From Cylindrotheca closterium (lineage: Eukaryota > Bacillariophyta > Bacillariophyceae > Bacillariales > Bacillariaceae), in the NCBI GenBank assembly GCA_933822405.4, contig CAKOGP040001855.1:1-15789 (forward strand): a DNA stretch of 15,789 nucleotides. Direction: 5' to 3'. Position 1 is the stretch's first letter. Every line of letters starts with the position of its first letter. The notes under the pieces are model-generated. The model ran no database searches and was not told the origin of the DNA. It worked only from the letters and a program-made list of their open reading frames with translations. This document shows, one piece after another, positions 1 through 9,168 of this stretch. Made by a program: the position numbers and the translations under genes.

Positions 1-1
1 T

Positions 2-316
2 ATCGACGACTGGAACTGGCTGGTCTCCCCAACGCATGGCGTCTTTCATCGTCATGGACACGCTTGGAGACACTACGGTCACCGATCAGGTTCCTACTCC
101 TCTAGCCGGAGGTTCCACATGAGGCCGGCATCTCACAGGACGGCTGGGATTAAAAGACCGATGGCAGCCCTTGACGTCGCCGACGCCCTCTCGCTGTCAG
201 GTCCCTTTTGGACCAAGCCACTCCCAGATGATGTATGCCGGGTGACAACTCAGCCACTGCATGGGTTAGAGGAGTTTGTGATTTCGGGGGTGGGCCCACG
301 ACAAAAAATGTTGTAG
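2..316 (+). pseudogene. LINE-like ORF fragment, region between RT thumb and RNase H
   Basis: An open frame runs in from the window edge and ends at a stop at 314-316. The translation contains DDWNWLVSPTHGVFHRHGH and later PFWTKPLPDDVCRVTT. These align by eye with LDNWSWLWSSTHGLFHRQGH and PFWTQPLPADLCRATV from the larger LINE-like element at about 7361-7660. The nucleotide sequences are clearly related but diverged, so this is a separate copy of the same family. Homology stops near 299 (the GVGP motif). The next residues (RQKML) read into a different sequence, so the RNase H domain that should follow is gone. The likely cause is insertion of copia element 1 or a deletion at that point. The match to a known paralogue in the same window is seen directly. 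The family assignment is inferred from the larger copy. Confidence 0.72.
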
Positions 317-362
317 CCTGTCGTAAATTATGACAAAAAATGTTGTAAAATCCTTTACAACA
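300..362. repeat. Short direct repeat plus 9-bp hairpin at the left edge of copia element 1
   Basis: GACAAAAAATGTTGTA occurs at 300-315 and again at 332-347. The second copy runs into a perfect inverted repeat: TGTTGTAAA (341-349), loop ATCC, TTTACAACA (354-362). LTRs of retroelements usually begin TG and end CA with a short inverted terminus, and this arrangement (TGTTG...CAACA) is what an LTR boundary or a junction of two LTR ends could look like. It lies exactly where LINE homology ends. The repeats are seen directly. The LTR-edge reading is an inference, because no matching 3' LTR was found. Confidence 0.5.
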
Positions 363-980
363 ATGACCAAGGAGAACAACAAAAGACTTTGATTGCTGTT
401 TGTGTTGGGATATGACGAAATATGAGTTTTTACGTTCCAAAAAGAAACTATTAAAATATGAAGTTTTTGACACGTACAGTCGGACTTTTGTCGTGATGTC
501 AGGATTCAACGCAAGTATGCCGGATGACGTCTATAACCACACAAAAAGGGAATGACCCTATACAAGTGAGGTATCAATGTTGTGTACGATGCAGTAGGGG
601 ATAATACAAGGTGTCCCAAAATTTTGCATTTGACACAGAATCCTCGTAGAAGTCGAATTGAGTTCTGTAAACAAGGGATTTGCCAAGGGAAAATTGTTGA
701 ACTCATTTTTGTGATTGAATCATCAATTCAAGCCAAACATTAATCAAATAGGAACAATTTCACTCAAAGTATACCTAGACACAGGAGAACTATTGCTGTG
801 AAAGTGTTGTATAGTCAATTACAAATTTAGATTGCAGAGAGTTTGTTCTGAGCGCTAAAGGCACTCACGATAGAGCACATTTTGCTTTATTCTAACATTC
901 AATCACAAAAGGGCAACAAAACAAATTTACGCCAAGAACAGCACTGCCTTATCTACAAAGGAGTGAGTGATTCGTTGACA
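363..980 (+). other. Gene-free stretch, probable 5' LTR and leader of copia element 1
   Basis: No credible coding region is visible; short open frames on the minus strand (150-509, 506-706) have no recognisable motifs. The position, between the end of LINE homology and the gag start at 981, makes this the expected place for a 5' LTR, primer-binding site and leader. I could not define the LTR end or a tRNA-complementary primer-binding site, and I found no copy of this sequence at the other end of the element. A TGACGT hexamer lies at 525-530; it matches the bZIP/CRE core but could easily be chance. Confidence 0.4.
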
Positions 981-1910
981 ATGGGACGTTCTTCATCCGG
1001 TGGTCGAAGAGGACGTGTGACTTCTCAGAAAGTCAAGAGCAATTCAAGTTCAACAGTTGTGAAACATCTATTTTCAACAAAAGATGAAAACGATGGAAAG
1101 GCAAGGTTGTGGTACAAAGATGCCAAAGAAAGGGTGATCGACTACATCCAAGCTTCCGGAATGAAATACTCCGAAGACATGGTGAAATCGATTTGCAATG
1201 GGAAGTAAACCGACTTCAATGCGATTGCTCCAAGATTGAACGCTCCAACTCAAACTGAAGCTGTTGCAAGAGAAACAGAGATGGCCCAAAACAAGATTTT
1301 CTATTCTGCAAAGCTCAACAAGAACATGCGAAGATCAGCCTACTTTGAGACAAACAAGAGAACCGTCAAATCAAACATCATGCTAAAGTTTGTGACAAAG
1401 GCAATGGATATCAATCTTCAAGGTGAAGCCGATTTCACCACTACTCTTGAAGATCCAATCAAACTCTTGAAACGTATTGAACGATTCATGAAGAAGAGTG
1501 CTGATGCTGAATATGACTTCTTGGATTTCTGGGAAGCCAATCAAAAGTTCCTTGCTATGAAATAAGGAACAATAAAAAACTTGATGCATTTCAAGGAACG
1601 ATTCTTGAGACAGGCTGAAGTCCTACAAGATCTATATGGCGTTGCCTGGTTCCAAGATTTTGCAGTCAAGATGAAAGCGTATGCTGCTTTTGCTAGCACC
1701 GATACTGCTGCTCAAGACAAGTTCAAGGATGATATCTTTGAAGCCGTTCTTGCTACAGGATTTCTGTGCAACTGCGATCAAACGAGAACAGCTCCTCTGA
1801 TGCTGGATCTTCAGACAGACTATTGCAGGGAAGTGGATTACTATCCAAAGACGGTCAGCAAAGCACAAGACATGTTGAAGATTCACATGGATGTGATTAA
1901 AAATCCATGA
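981..1910 (+). pseudogene. gag: Copia element 1 gag, N-terminal and central part (two in-frame stops)
   Basis: This would encode the nucleocapsid/capsid polyprotein that packages retrotransposon RNA in cytoplasmic virus-like particles. I take the ATG at 981 because the serine/glycine/basic start (MGRSSSGGRRGR) looks like a natural N-terminus; the frame stays open upstream to about 882. One frame continues through two nonsense codons, TAA at 1206-1208 and TAA at 1563-1565, to TGA at 1908-1910. After the stop the same frame still reads into a lysine/glycine-rich run (GKGKGKG) leading to the zinc knuckle. The stretch LEDPIKLLKRIERFMKKSA followed by FKERFLRQAEVLQDLYG resembles the helical gag of copia elements whose gag and integrase belong together in diatoms. 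Both internal stops interrupt continuous homology, so they are decay and not domain boundaries. Family assignment is by recognition only. Confidence 0.75.
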
Positions 1911-1954
1911 GTGAACCTGTGACAAGGAAAAGACCAACCTAATAAAGGTAAAGG

Positions 1955-3421
1955 CAAAGGAAAGGGGAACCGAAGGATGGAAAGAAGAAGGCAGCATGTT
2001 ATGTATGTGGCAACGAAGACCATATGTCTCCAAAATGCCCAGACAGGCTGCTACCAAAGATCCAATGGAAGAATCAGGATCAATATGTTGACTATGGGAA
2101 GAAGCTCAATCTTAATCAGATTGGAGCAACTGTCCCAGATACTGTACCAGCTATAGTTCCTGGAGCTTCAGCATCCACAAGTGGAGCATCAAGTGTTGCG
2201 GGAAGCGTTAACACACCTTTGCGACTTGCTGGTACTACAGGTAATCAAATGATGCAAGTTCCTTCATGCAGATTCCAACTCAAGGTGGCGGCACTGTGAC
2301 TGTCCCTTACTCAATGAATGCTAATGGTGAGATTGCGTTCAGTGGAATGCAACTCGGCCATCAAGGATTCAGTGGTGCTCAAAGGAAAGGGGAACCGAAG
2401 GATGGAAAGAAGAAGGCAGCATGTTATGTATGTGGCAACGAAGACCATATGTCTCCAAAATGCCCAGACAGGCTGCTACCAAAGATCCAATGGAAGAATC
2501 AGGATCAATATGTTGACTATGGGAAGAAGCTCAATCTTAATCAGATTGGAGCAACTGTCCCAGATACTGTACCAGCTATAGTTCCTGGAGCTTCAGCATC
2601 CACAAGTGGAGCATCAAGTGTTGCGGGAAGCGTTAACACACCTTTGCGACTTGCTGGTACTACAGGTAATCAAATGATGCAAGTTCCTTCATGCAGATTC
2701 CAACTCAAGGTGGCGGCACTGTGACTGTCCCTTACTCAATGAATGCTAATGGTGAGATTGCGTTCAGTGGAATGCAACTCGGCCATCAAGGATTCAGTGG
2801 TGCTCAAAGGAAAGGGGAACCGAAGGATGGAAAGAAGAAGGCAGCATGTTATGTATGTGGCAACGAAGACCATATGTCTCCAAAATGCCCAGACAGGCTG
2901 CTACCAAAGATCCAATGGAAGAATCAGGATCAATATGTTGACTATGGGAAGAAGCTCAATCTTAATCAGATTGGAGCAACTGTCCCAGATACTGTACCAG
3001 CTATAGTTCCTGGAGCTTCAGCATCCACAAGTGGAGCATCAAGTGTTGCGGGAAGCGTTAACACACCTTTGCGACTTGCTGGTACTACAGGTAATCAAAT
3101 GATGCAAGTTCCTTCATGCAGATTCCAACTCAAGGTGGCGGCACTGTGACTGTCCCTTACTCAATGAATGCTAATGGTGAGATTGCGTTCAGTGGAATGC
3201 AACTCGGCCATCAAGGATTCAGTGGTGCTCAAAGGAAAGGGGAACCGAAGGATGGAAAGAAGAAGGCAGCATGTTATGTATGTGGCAACGAAGACCATAT
3301 GTCTCCAAAATGCCCAGACAGGCTGCTACCAAAGATCCAATGGAAGAATCAGGATCAATATGTTGACTATGGGAAGAAGCTCAATCTTAATCAGATTGGA
3401 GCAACTGTCCCAGATACTGTA
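1955..3421 (+). repeat. 425-bp direct tandem array, 3.45 copies, of the gag zinc-knuckle segment
   Basis: Full units lie at 1955-2379, 2380-2804 and 2805-3229, with a partial fourth at 3230-3421. By reading, the copies show no differences, although the surrounding element is full of stops. The unit begins at CAAAGGAAAGGGGAACCG and the partial copy breaks off after GATACTGTA. Each unit encodes one CCHC knuckle, then a Ser/Ala/Gly/Thr-rich linker, then a glycine-rich tail. The length is 141 codons plus 2 bases, so every copy lies one frame back from the previous one. The right end coincides with loss of the protease region. Sequence identity among copies points to recent duplication, gene conversion or an assembly artefact. 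Confidence 0.95.
1975..3421 (+). pseudogene. gag: Amplified gag CCHC zinc-knuckle segments of copia element 1
   Basis: Each unit encodes CYVCGNEDHMSPKC, a C-x2-C-x4-H-x4-C retroviral-type knuckle that binds the element's RNA. The knuckles lie at 1997-2038, 2422-2463, 2847-2888 and 3272-3313. Upstream is a basic GEPKDGKKKAA segment; downstream a low-complexity linker (VPGASASTSGASS). The reading frame for the knuckle is one base off the frame of the preceding gag, so a shift is needed in the G run near 1960-1970. Three identical-style open frames (2266-2724, 2691-3149, 3116-3538) cover the later copies and overlap by 34 bases. No canonical slippery heptamer is visible in the overlaps. One copy presumably existed ancestrally; the amplified state cannot give one in-phase product without frameshifting. 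Confidence 0.85.
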
Positions 3422-4110
3422 AGCGAGAAGTGCAATGCACATACTCAATGCTCCAAGCACCAAAAGTCTGAAGTATGCGATCCGATCTGGTCTCATCAAG
3501 AACTGTCCTTTCACCAAAGAAGCGATCAATCATGCTGAAGCAATCTTTGGACCTTATGCCTCTAGATTGAAAGGCAAGTCAACAAGACCAACTCCGAAGA
3601 AGACGTACGACGACTTCTTCAGTCCACCAGAGGAATTGTATCAACATAATCGATCTATTACCGTCTTTATTGATCACACGGAGATTGAGAATGCTAAGTT
3701 TCTCACCTGCATTGATACCACTGTGCGTTATCGCTCATGTATTCCCATGCAGAACCTGAAGACTGACCCTGTATTTGAAGCATTGGATAAGATATTCCGC
3801 CGCTACAACAAGGCAGGCTTTCAAGTCAAGACAATCAAGAGTGATCGGGCTTTCATTCCTCCGACGGATGATATGCTAGACAATATGGGTGCTATTGACC
3901 CAACTGCAGCTGAAGACCACGAACCTACCGCTGAGCGAAACAATCGGACGCTGAAGGAAAGAGTCAGAGTAGCTCTTGCACAATTACCCTACAAAGTGGT
4001 CCCAAAGGTGATCACTGAATGTCTTGGACGTCAAGCCGCCGAGCTAATGAATGTCTTTCCCCAGAAAGACAGTATCTCATCACAATTCAGTCCGCAGCAA
4101 ACTCATTGAT
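3422..4110 (+). pseudogene. pol: Copia element 1 pre-integrase and integrase core
   Basis: Integrase joins element DNA into the host chromosome. An open frame from the ATG at 3435 to 4109 encodes 224 residues. The first 40 or so (APSTKSLKYAIRSGLIKNCP, then AEAIFGPYASRLKGK) match the pre-integrase zone of CoDi-like elements. The rve-type core follows: FIDHT carries the first candidate catalytic Asp, IKSDRAF the second, and AERNNRTLKER the catalytic Glu with the conserved asparagine pair. Spacing is as expected for a D,D-E core. The protease that should precede this domain is absent: the tandem array runs straight into it at 3421/3422. The frame ends early at 4107-4109 because of a frameshift, and the C-terminal domain continues in another frame. 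Confidence 0.85.
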
Positions 4111-4494
4111 AATTTCAATATCAACTACAAGAGTGACATGGTTGCTGAACTTGGACAATATGCTCATGCAATTGGGACGGGTTCCAACAATTTGATGGAA
4201 CCCCAAAGTATCAAAGCAATTTACATTGAACCTACGAAGGGACAACGTACTGGGCACCGAGTGCTCAACCTGAATACTAAGAAGATGATTTCCCGACCCA
4301 AGGTCGTTGTACTACCCGTTACCGACCAAGTAATCCAGCTTGTTGAAGCTTGGGCTGCTGCCAAGGGTGTTACTTCCATGATTTTTTTCGATAAGAAGAG
4401 AGATTTGGAGACATTTCAAGATGGCAATGAAATTGCAGGAGTGGATGACACGGAACAAGGTTACTTAGAAGAAGCCTTTGATCAGGACTATTAA
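4085..4494 (+). pseudogene. pol: Copia element 1 integrase C-terminal domain, frameshifted
   Basis: After the integrase frame breaks down near 4085-4110, homology resumes one frame over with SKLIDNFNINYKSDMVAELG, followed by GQYAHAIGTGSNN, QSIKAIYIEPTKG and SRPKVVVLPVTDQVI. This order (a path from the FSP motif to a beta-rich domain and then a basic V-rich strand) is the C-terminal region that follows the integrase core in CoDi-like copia elements. It ends with WIAGVD-like residues (EIAGVDDTEQGYLEE) that normally mark the start of the acidic linker. The open frame from 4051 to 4494 contains it; residues before about 4090 in that frame are shadow. Position next to the integrase core supports the call. 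Confidence 0.75.
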
Positions 4495-4499
4495 CCTGG

Positions 4500-4860
4500 C
4501 CAATTCGATGATTCGATGATATCGATGACTCTGAAAGAGAAGAGCTCTTGGCACATTCAGACAATGATGTCAATGATATGCCAGAACTCACTGTCAGATT
4601 CTAAGGAGATGATGAATATGAATCAGACGACAATTGGGGTGATGAAGACGACAAAGAGGAAGAACCTATTGTGGCCGTTTTGGATTACCATCAAGAAAAT
4701 GTCGATAGAGGAACCGATGAAATTGGGAGCCTCGTTACTGATCTGGAGGACCTACAAGAGCCGTCAGAAGAAGAGATTGTATTTGAGCCTGAAATGCCTC
4801 AAGTACCAAAAGTCACTCAATCTGGTGGGCAAACGTATGCGCAAGCTGCAATATCGGGTA
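4500..4860 (+). pseudogene. pol: Acidic linker between integrase and RT of copia element 1, interrupted
   Basis: In the frame shared with 4671-4952, the translation is strikingly acidic: DDIDDSEREELLAHSDND, then, after a TAA at 4602-4604, GDDEYESDDNWGDEDDKEEE, and later DLEDLQEPSEEEIVFEP. Acidic, low-complexity linkers between integrase and reverse transcriptase are typical of this copia group. A further frame change relative to the preceding integrase C-terminus is needed near 4500. The linker ends with GQTYAQAAISGKGK, after which endonuclease sequence of a LINE-like element begins in the same frame, without an ordinary boundary. This is therefore the 5' junction of a nested insertion. The acidic run and the change of family are seen directly. 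Confidence 0.7.
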
Positions 4861-4862
4861 AG

Positions 4863-5243
4863 GGCAAATCTACGGTATGGGCGCAACACAGCAGCTTCTT
4901 CCGCTCTCAAGGCAGACAGCATGATCCAAGGGAGGCGTTTATGGTGGACCTTTGACATGCGATCACCCAATGGCGCGACGAGGGGTGCAAAGTGATTGTG
5001 GGCGTGGGTGCTAATGAGGATGTCTCCTCATACCAGGATTCCTCTTTTTGCCAGCGACTTCATAGCATAGGATTGGAGGAAGCAATCCTACAACGTCATC
5101 CAAGTCGAACTGCAGCAACCCAGCATCGCAACAGACGTGGCAGACCCATTGATGGGATTTTCGCAACTTCCGGAGTGGTGATTAAAGCGGGTGGCTACTA
5201 TAACTTTGATGAATTTTTCGCCTGTGATCATTGCGGTCTGTAG
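4863..5243 (+). pseudogene. LINE-like element: C-terminal part of the APE-type endonuclease
   Basis: This domain would nick target DNA to prime reverse transcription. In one frame the translation gives FRSQGRQHDPREAFMVDL, a TGA at 4953-4955, then HAITQWRDEGCKVIVGVGANEDV, then GRPIDGIFATSG and finally CDHCGL before TAG at 5241-5243. The Asn of the endonuclease D-x-N motif is there (GANED), but the Asp is replaced by Gly at 5007-5009, a change one base away from GAT. The terminal Asp-His pair (5226-5231) that forms part of the active site is intact. After the TAG the frame continues as IDIDLERSLG, so TGG to TAG is the simplest explanation. The N-terminal portion of the domain is missing. Family assignment is by motif order. 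Confidence 0.75.
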
Positions 5244-6850
5244 ATCGATATTGACTTGGAACGGTCTCTTGGCAGCTATTGTCCGGAGAAGACACCATAT
5301 AAGCCTTGCAAATTAACAATGCTTGACACTGCGGCTGTTCAACGCTATCTCCGGCTGGTTCACCAAGGCTATGACGTGTACTCCATTCCATCGCGGTTGG
5401 AGCAGCTTCATAGACAATTAACATTAAACAGTGGGATTATGACTGAGAAAATGGAACGCCAGTATAACTGCTTGCACAAGCAGATGTACAATATTCGTCG
5501 GAAAGCGGAAGCGAGGTGTCAAAGGGTTACAAATGGGGCTGTCCCGTGGTCTCCCCAGATCCAAAACTTTTGGGACCGCCAGTCCCTCTGGAAGCTACTG
5601 CTGAAGGGAAGGAAGCAATGTCGAGTCAGCTCGCGGAAAATCCGTCGCCTTATGAAGAAGACTAAGTTGCCCGACGCGTGGAAGAAGACTACAGTTGAAT
5701 TGGAGACGGCATTGCGTAATGACAGGAAGGAGTACCTGCATGCCAAGAAAAACCACGCGGTTTCATGGCGCAAGGAGTTCTTGACTGTTCAAGTGAAGAA
5801 ATCTAAGAAGAAACAATGGACATCGCGCAAGGCTAGGGATCGCTTTTTGAGGTTACGGCGGATGAAGCAACGAGAGGAGGCGAGACGCCGCCGCCGCGCC
5901 CAGTCAAAAGGATCTACTGGTGGTTTGCAAGCGATTCAAGTTGAGGAGCAGTTACCTACCGGACAAGTGGATCTGCGAACTCTCACCGACCGGAGACAAG
6001 TTGAGCAAGGGTGCATGCAGGAAAATCGCACAAGGTATGACCAGACTCGATCGCCCTATACGACTCCTCCCATGGACAAACCTTTGTATTCAATGTTCAT
6101 GGGGGCAGACGCAGAGATGAACTCCCACGCACTTCTGGAGGGCCGCCTTCCCCTGCCGGATGAGATTGATTCTTACACGCAGTCATTCCTGGAGCAGTGC
6201 CGTTTCCACCAAGGGCACTCTATGATCCCGATGGAAGTGTCGCCGGCCGATCATACTTACTTCTGGTCCTGTAATCCAGAGAATAAGGGCTCGGAACCGC
6301 ATGGGCTTCATAACGGGCATTTCAAGGCTGGGATTTATTCTCCCATGGTGGCCCAATGCGACGCTCTCTTCCGCCACATACCCTTGACAACTGGGTTTGT
6401 CCCTGACAACTGGCGGCATCTGATGAATTTCGCCATTGAAAAGAAGCCAGGCGACTTGCGGCTGACAAAAATGCGTACGATTCAGCTCATGAATTCTGAG
6501 TCCCAAGCGAACTACAAGAAACTGGGCCGCCTGGCCATGGCCTACGGCGAAGAACATCACCTCTTGGCCGATGGACAGTGCGGGTCTAGAAAACACCATC
6601 AAGCAATCAATCTTGCCCTGTCTAAACGCCTTGTGTGGGACCTTCTGATTCTCCAGCGCCGCTCTGCGGATTGGATTTCAAATGACGCAACGTCGTGTTT
6701 TGATCGGGTCGTCCATTGGGTTGCGGTGTTAGCTATGATGCGTCTGGCGATTGCTTGGAATGCGTTGCGCATGATGTTTGACACTCTTGCAATGTCCACG
6801 CACCAAGTGCGGACAGGCTTTGGTGACTCTGAAGAGAGCTTTCAGCCCCG
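5244..6850 (+). pseudogene. LINE-like element: basic linker and N-terminal half of reverse transcriptase
   Basis: The frame continues from the endonuclease and stays open from 5256 to 7103, although genuine homology ends near 6850. Residues 1-230 form the linker typical of this family (AVPWSPQIQNFWD, then a strongly basic helix-like stretch with REEARRRRRAQSKG). From about residue 270 come RT motifs: SEPHGLHNGHFKAG (block with conserved HxGH), LTKMRTIQLMNSE, QCGSRKHHQAINLA, and motif A as SNDATSCFDR, with the catalytic Asp at 6684-6686. Shortly after, at GDSEESF, the expected motif B (QG) and motif C (YxDD-like) do not follow. Instead sequence jumps to the post-RT thumb region in another frame. 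This copy cannot make a working reverse transcriptase. Confidence 0.8.
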
Positions 6851-6862
6851 TTCCATGGTACC

Positions 6863-8475
6863 ATGGAGGCTGCGGTCCAAGAACACCAACTTGAGACCGG
6901 CACCTCCTTCAGACTCTTCTGGCAGGACTAATGCAACACGGCAATTTTGGCGTCAGATACTTGGCTCAAAAGAGTCTGGAAAGAGTTGGAGGACTTGGAT
7001 ATCTATGTTGCTCTTGACACTCCTGTCCTCCCTCTCCGGTGCGAAGGCGATGCCTTGCTCATTGAGGTATTCATGGAGTTGGAAGTGGATCAGGACGCTC
7101 TAAAGTGGCTCAACTGGTGCCGTATGTTCCTCCAATTTTGCACCGTCTCCGACATCATGACGGCCGATGGCTGCAGCATACGAGAGTCCATGTGGCATGG
7201 GGAACGTGACTACGCTCATCGATCGTCATATCAATGGCCTTGCACTGTCCGGCCCAACAGGAACCACTGGAAGGTGTGGCAGGAACACCTTACTCGAGCA
7301 CTACTTGTCTCTGACGGACCCCAGCGCCTACTGCGTCATCCTCTGGGCCCATGGATCGATCCTCTCGACAACTGGAGCTGGTTATGGTCTTCTACCCACG
7401 GATTGTTCCACCGCCAGGGCCACGGGTGGCAACACTACCGTCACCGTCGCTCCTCCACACGGAGCATTCAATGGGACTATCCCCGTTCTACGCAATTGTC
7501 CGGGTGCAAAGGACCACATAACGAGCATACCGACAACGGCGTCAGCTTCTTGCCAGCACCCTTTTGGACCCAACCACTCCCAGCTGACTTGTGCCGAGCT
7601 ACCGTCCACATTACGTCTTCGCTAGGCACTCTAGCTCTCACCGGCATTGGGACAGCACCGCTTCAGCCGCATCACAACTCTCAACCGTCCTTGCTGGCCG
7701 CCTCAGCCAGGGTGACCGAGTATGTTGGCTGGACCCCTGAAGAGATTGAGATCGATGGCTACGAAAGCCTCCTTGCTGCAGCCATACTCGAAGACCGGTT
7801 GTGTGCGATCAGCGACGGTTCTTATAAGCTTGGTCTGGGCACGGCAGCAGTTCAACTGCTTCCACATAAGGGTGGCACGGAACGTATTATTGTTCGGTGC
7901 CAGACTCCAGGTCTAACTGATGACCAGAGCGCGTACCGGAGTGAATTAATTGGCCTACTGGCCGGTATCATGGTTGTTGATTGGCTCCTGGACCAGTGGG
8001 CCCCAACACTTTGATCACCACCCCGCGTTAGGATTGCGTGCAATGGATTTTCGGCGTTGCTCAACACCTTTGGTGACAATTGAGTCGCACCACAACAAGC
8101 CCAGTTTGACCTGGTCTCCTTTATCCGGGAGGCACTTGCCCGGTCTAGGGCCTTGTGGGAACCTAGCCACGTGTTTGGTCACCTTGATAAGGCGACATCC
8201 TTTTTGTGCCTCTCTTGGTGGTCCAAACGGAATGTGGAAGTGGATGCGTGGGCGGTTGCCTATTGCCACCAGCTCAAAGCTTCACACCGATTGATTGCAC
8301 CTAACGCTCGTTTCTTTACCGAATTGGCTGCCCTTTACACCGGGGACGTCAAACAGTCGCGATTGAATCCAGAACAGGTCCAGGAACTGGTGGCGCTGCC
8401 TGCTCTACGCAAGCGATTGCACGAGCGGCAGACGTCGTTGGACCACAAAGCATGCCGTGGGTATGTGTGGTGTAG
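6863..8475 (+). pseudogene. LINE-like element: post-RT region and RNase H domain
   Basis: Reading resumes in frame +2 at about 6863 with ETGTSFRLFWQD, TAA at 6929-6931, and SDTWLKRVWKELEDLD, then NWCRMFLQFCTVSDIMTADG, the conserved post-palm segment of this family. RNase H follows: AISDGSYK (Asp at 7814-7816), SAYRSELIGLLAG (Glu at 7943-7945), ACNGFSALLNTFG where Asp is expected but Asn stands at 8042-8044, FGHLDKAT, and RNVEVDAWA (last Asp at 8243-8245). RNase H degrades the RNA strand of the hybrid; losing one metal-binding Asp should impair it. In-frame TGA codons lie at 8012-8014 and 8081-8083. The frame is conserved from 6863 to about 8470, then shifts. Confidence 0.8.
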
Positions 8476-8477
8476 GG

Positions 8478-9168
8478 AAGTTCAAAGTCCGGTGGGGTGC
8501 CGCAGACTCAGCTGCATGTCCCTGCGTCGGCGAGTTGGAGGACCACCTTCACGGTCCTTGATGTACGGCGCCCTCAGCGAGTGCGGAATGGGAGCGCTGG
8601 ACGGCGTCGTTGGACCAATGGTTGGACACCCAAGTCACTGACCCAGCCATCAAACACGCTATCCTCTACCTGCTTCAAGGGGGTCGTGATCCGTCCCTAC
8701 CTTGCAGTCGGTTGGTTCCGGTTCGTCTTCGCCGTGCTTTCCTCTCCCAACAACGCATGGGCTACCAAGGTTTATTGGAAGGCCGGCTTTCTGTTCAGTG
8801 GGCAGCCCTGCAGGAACAGTACCTTCAGTCACAAGGGAGCCAACGCTCTCCGACCTTGTGGGTCTCTCGCCTGTCGCATCAGCTGATCTTGCTTGGATTT
8901 CATATGTGGGAACAACGGAACTTGGTGCAACATTCGGAGGACAACGTACAGCTATGCAAACGTAGCCGACACTCTCAGTTTGATATGGGCCCAACCGACC
9001 TCCCCAAGGTAGTTCAACGCATGCTCGCTGTGAAACGCCGAACTGTCGTTGGTCGATAGGGAAGAGTGGCCGAAGCTGGTTAGAATGGAAAGCACGGCCT
9101 ATCGCCGCACTCTGGCGCCCCAACGCCGTATCCTTCACCGCTTCTTCGACCCGGCCCAGGCCCCCTAA
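8478..9168 (+). pseudogene. LINE-like element: C-terminal zinc finger and tail
   Basis: From about 8478 the coding signal moves to frame 0: KFKVRWGAADSAACPCVGEL, EDHLHGP, TGA at 8559-8561, then C at 8562. This gives a Cys-x-Cys, His-x-His, Cys arrangement, a nucleic-acid-binding finger common at the C-terminus of such elements. Downstream is WERWTASLDQWL and a helical tail (AILYLLQGGRDPSL, RLSHQLILLGFHMWEQRN) running open to TAG at 9057-9059. Near 9035 the coding sense appears to move to frame +1 (LSLVDREEWPKLVRMES, then RILHRFFDPAQAP) and ends at TAA 9166-9168, which I take as the original stop. The role of the tail is unknown. Confidence 0.65.

Noticed and set aside
1632..2057. Minus-strand open frame of 141 residues
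   Set aside because: It is antisense to gag and the first array unit, without its own signal.
2266..3149. Programmed minus-one frameshifting between repeated zinc-knuckle frames
   Set aside because: The overlaps are the right kind (34 bases, minus one), but no X-XXY-YYZ heptamer is visible and the flanking gag has plain nonsense codons. Kept only as a test in the findings.
6183..6602. Minus-strand open frame of 139 residues
   Set aside because: It lies opposite the RT coding region, has no recognisable motif, and is explained by the composition of the plus strand.
7167..7625. Plus-strand frame of 152 residues overlapping the LINE RNase H lead-in
   Set aside because: The other frame there (6947-8014) carries the conserved motifs, so this is a shadow.
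8659..9138. Minus-strand open frame of 159 residues
   Set aside because: It is a shadow of the LINE C-terminal coding region in a GC-rich stretch.
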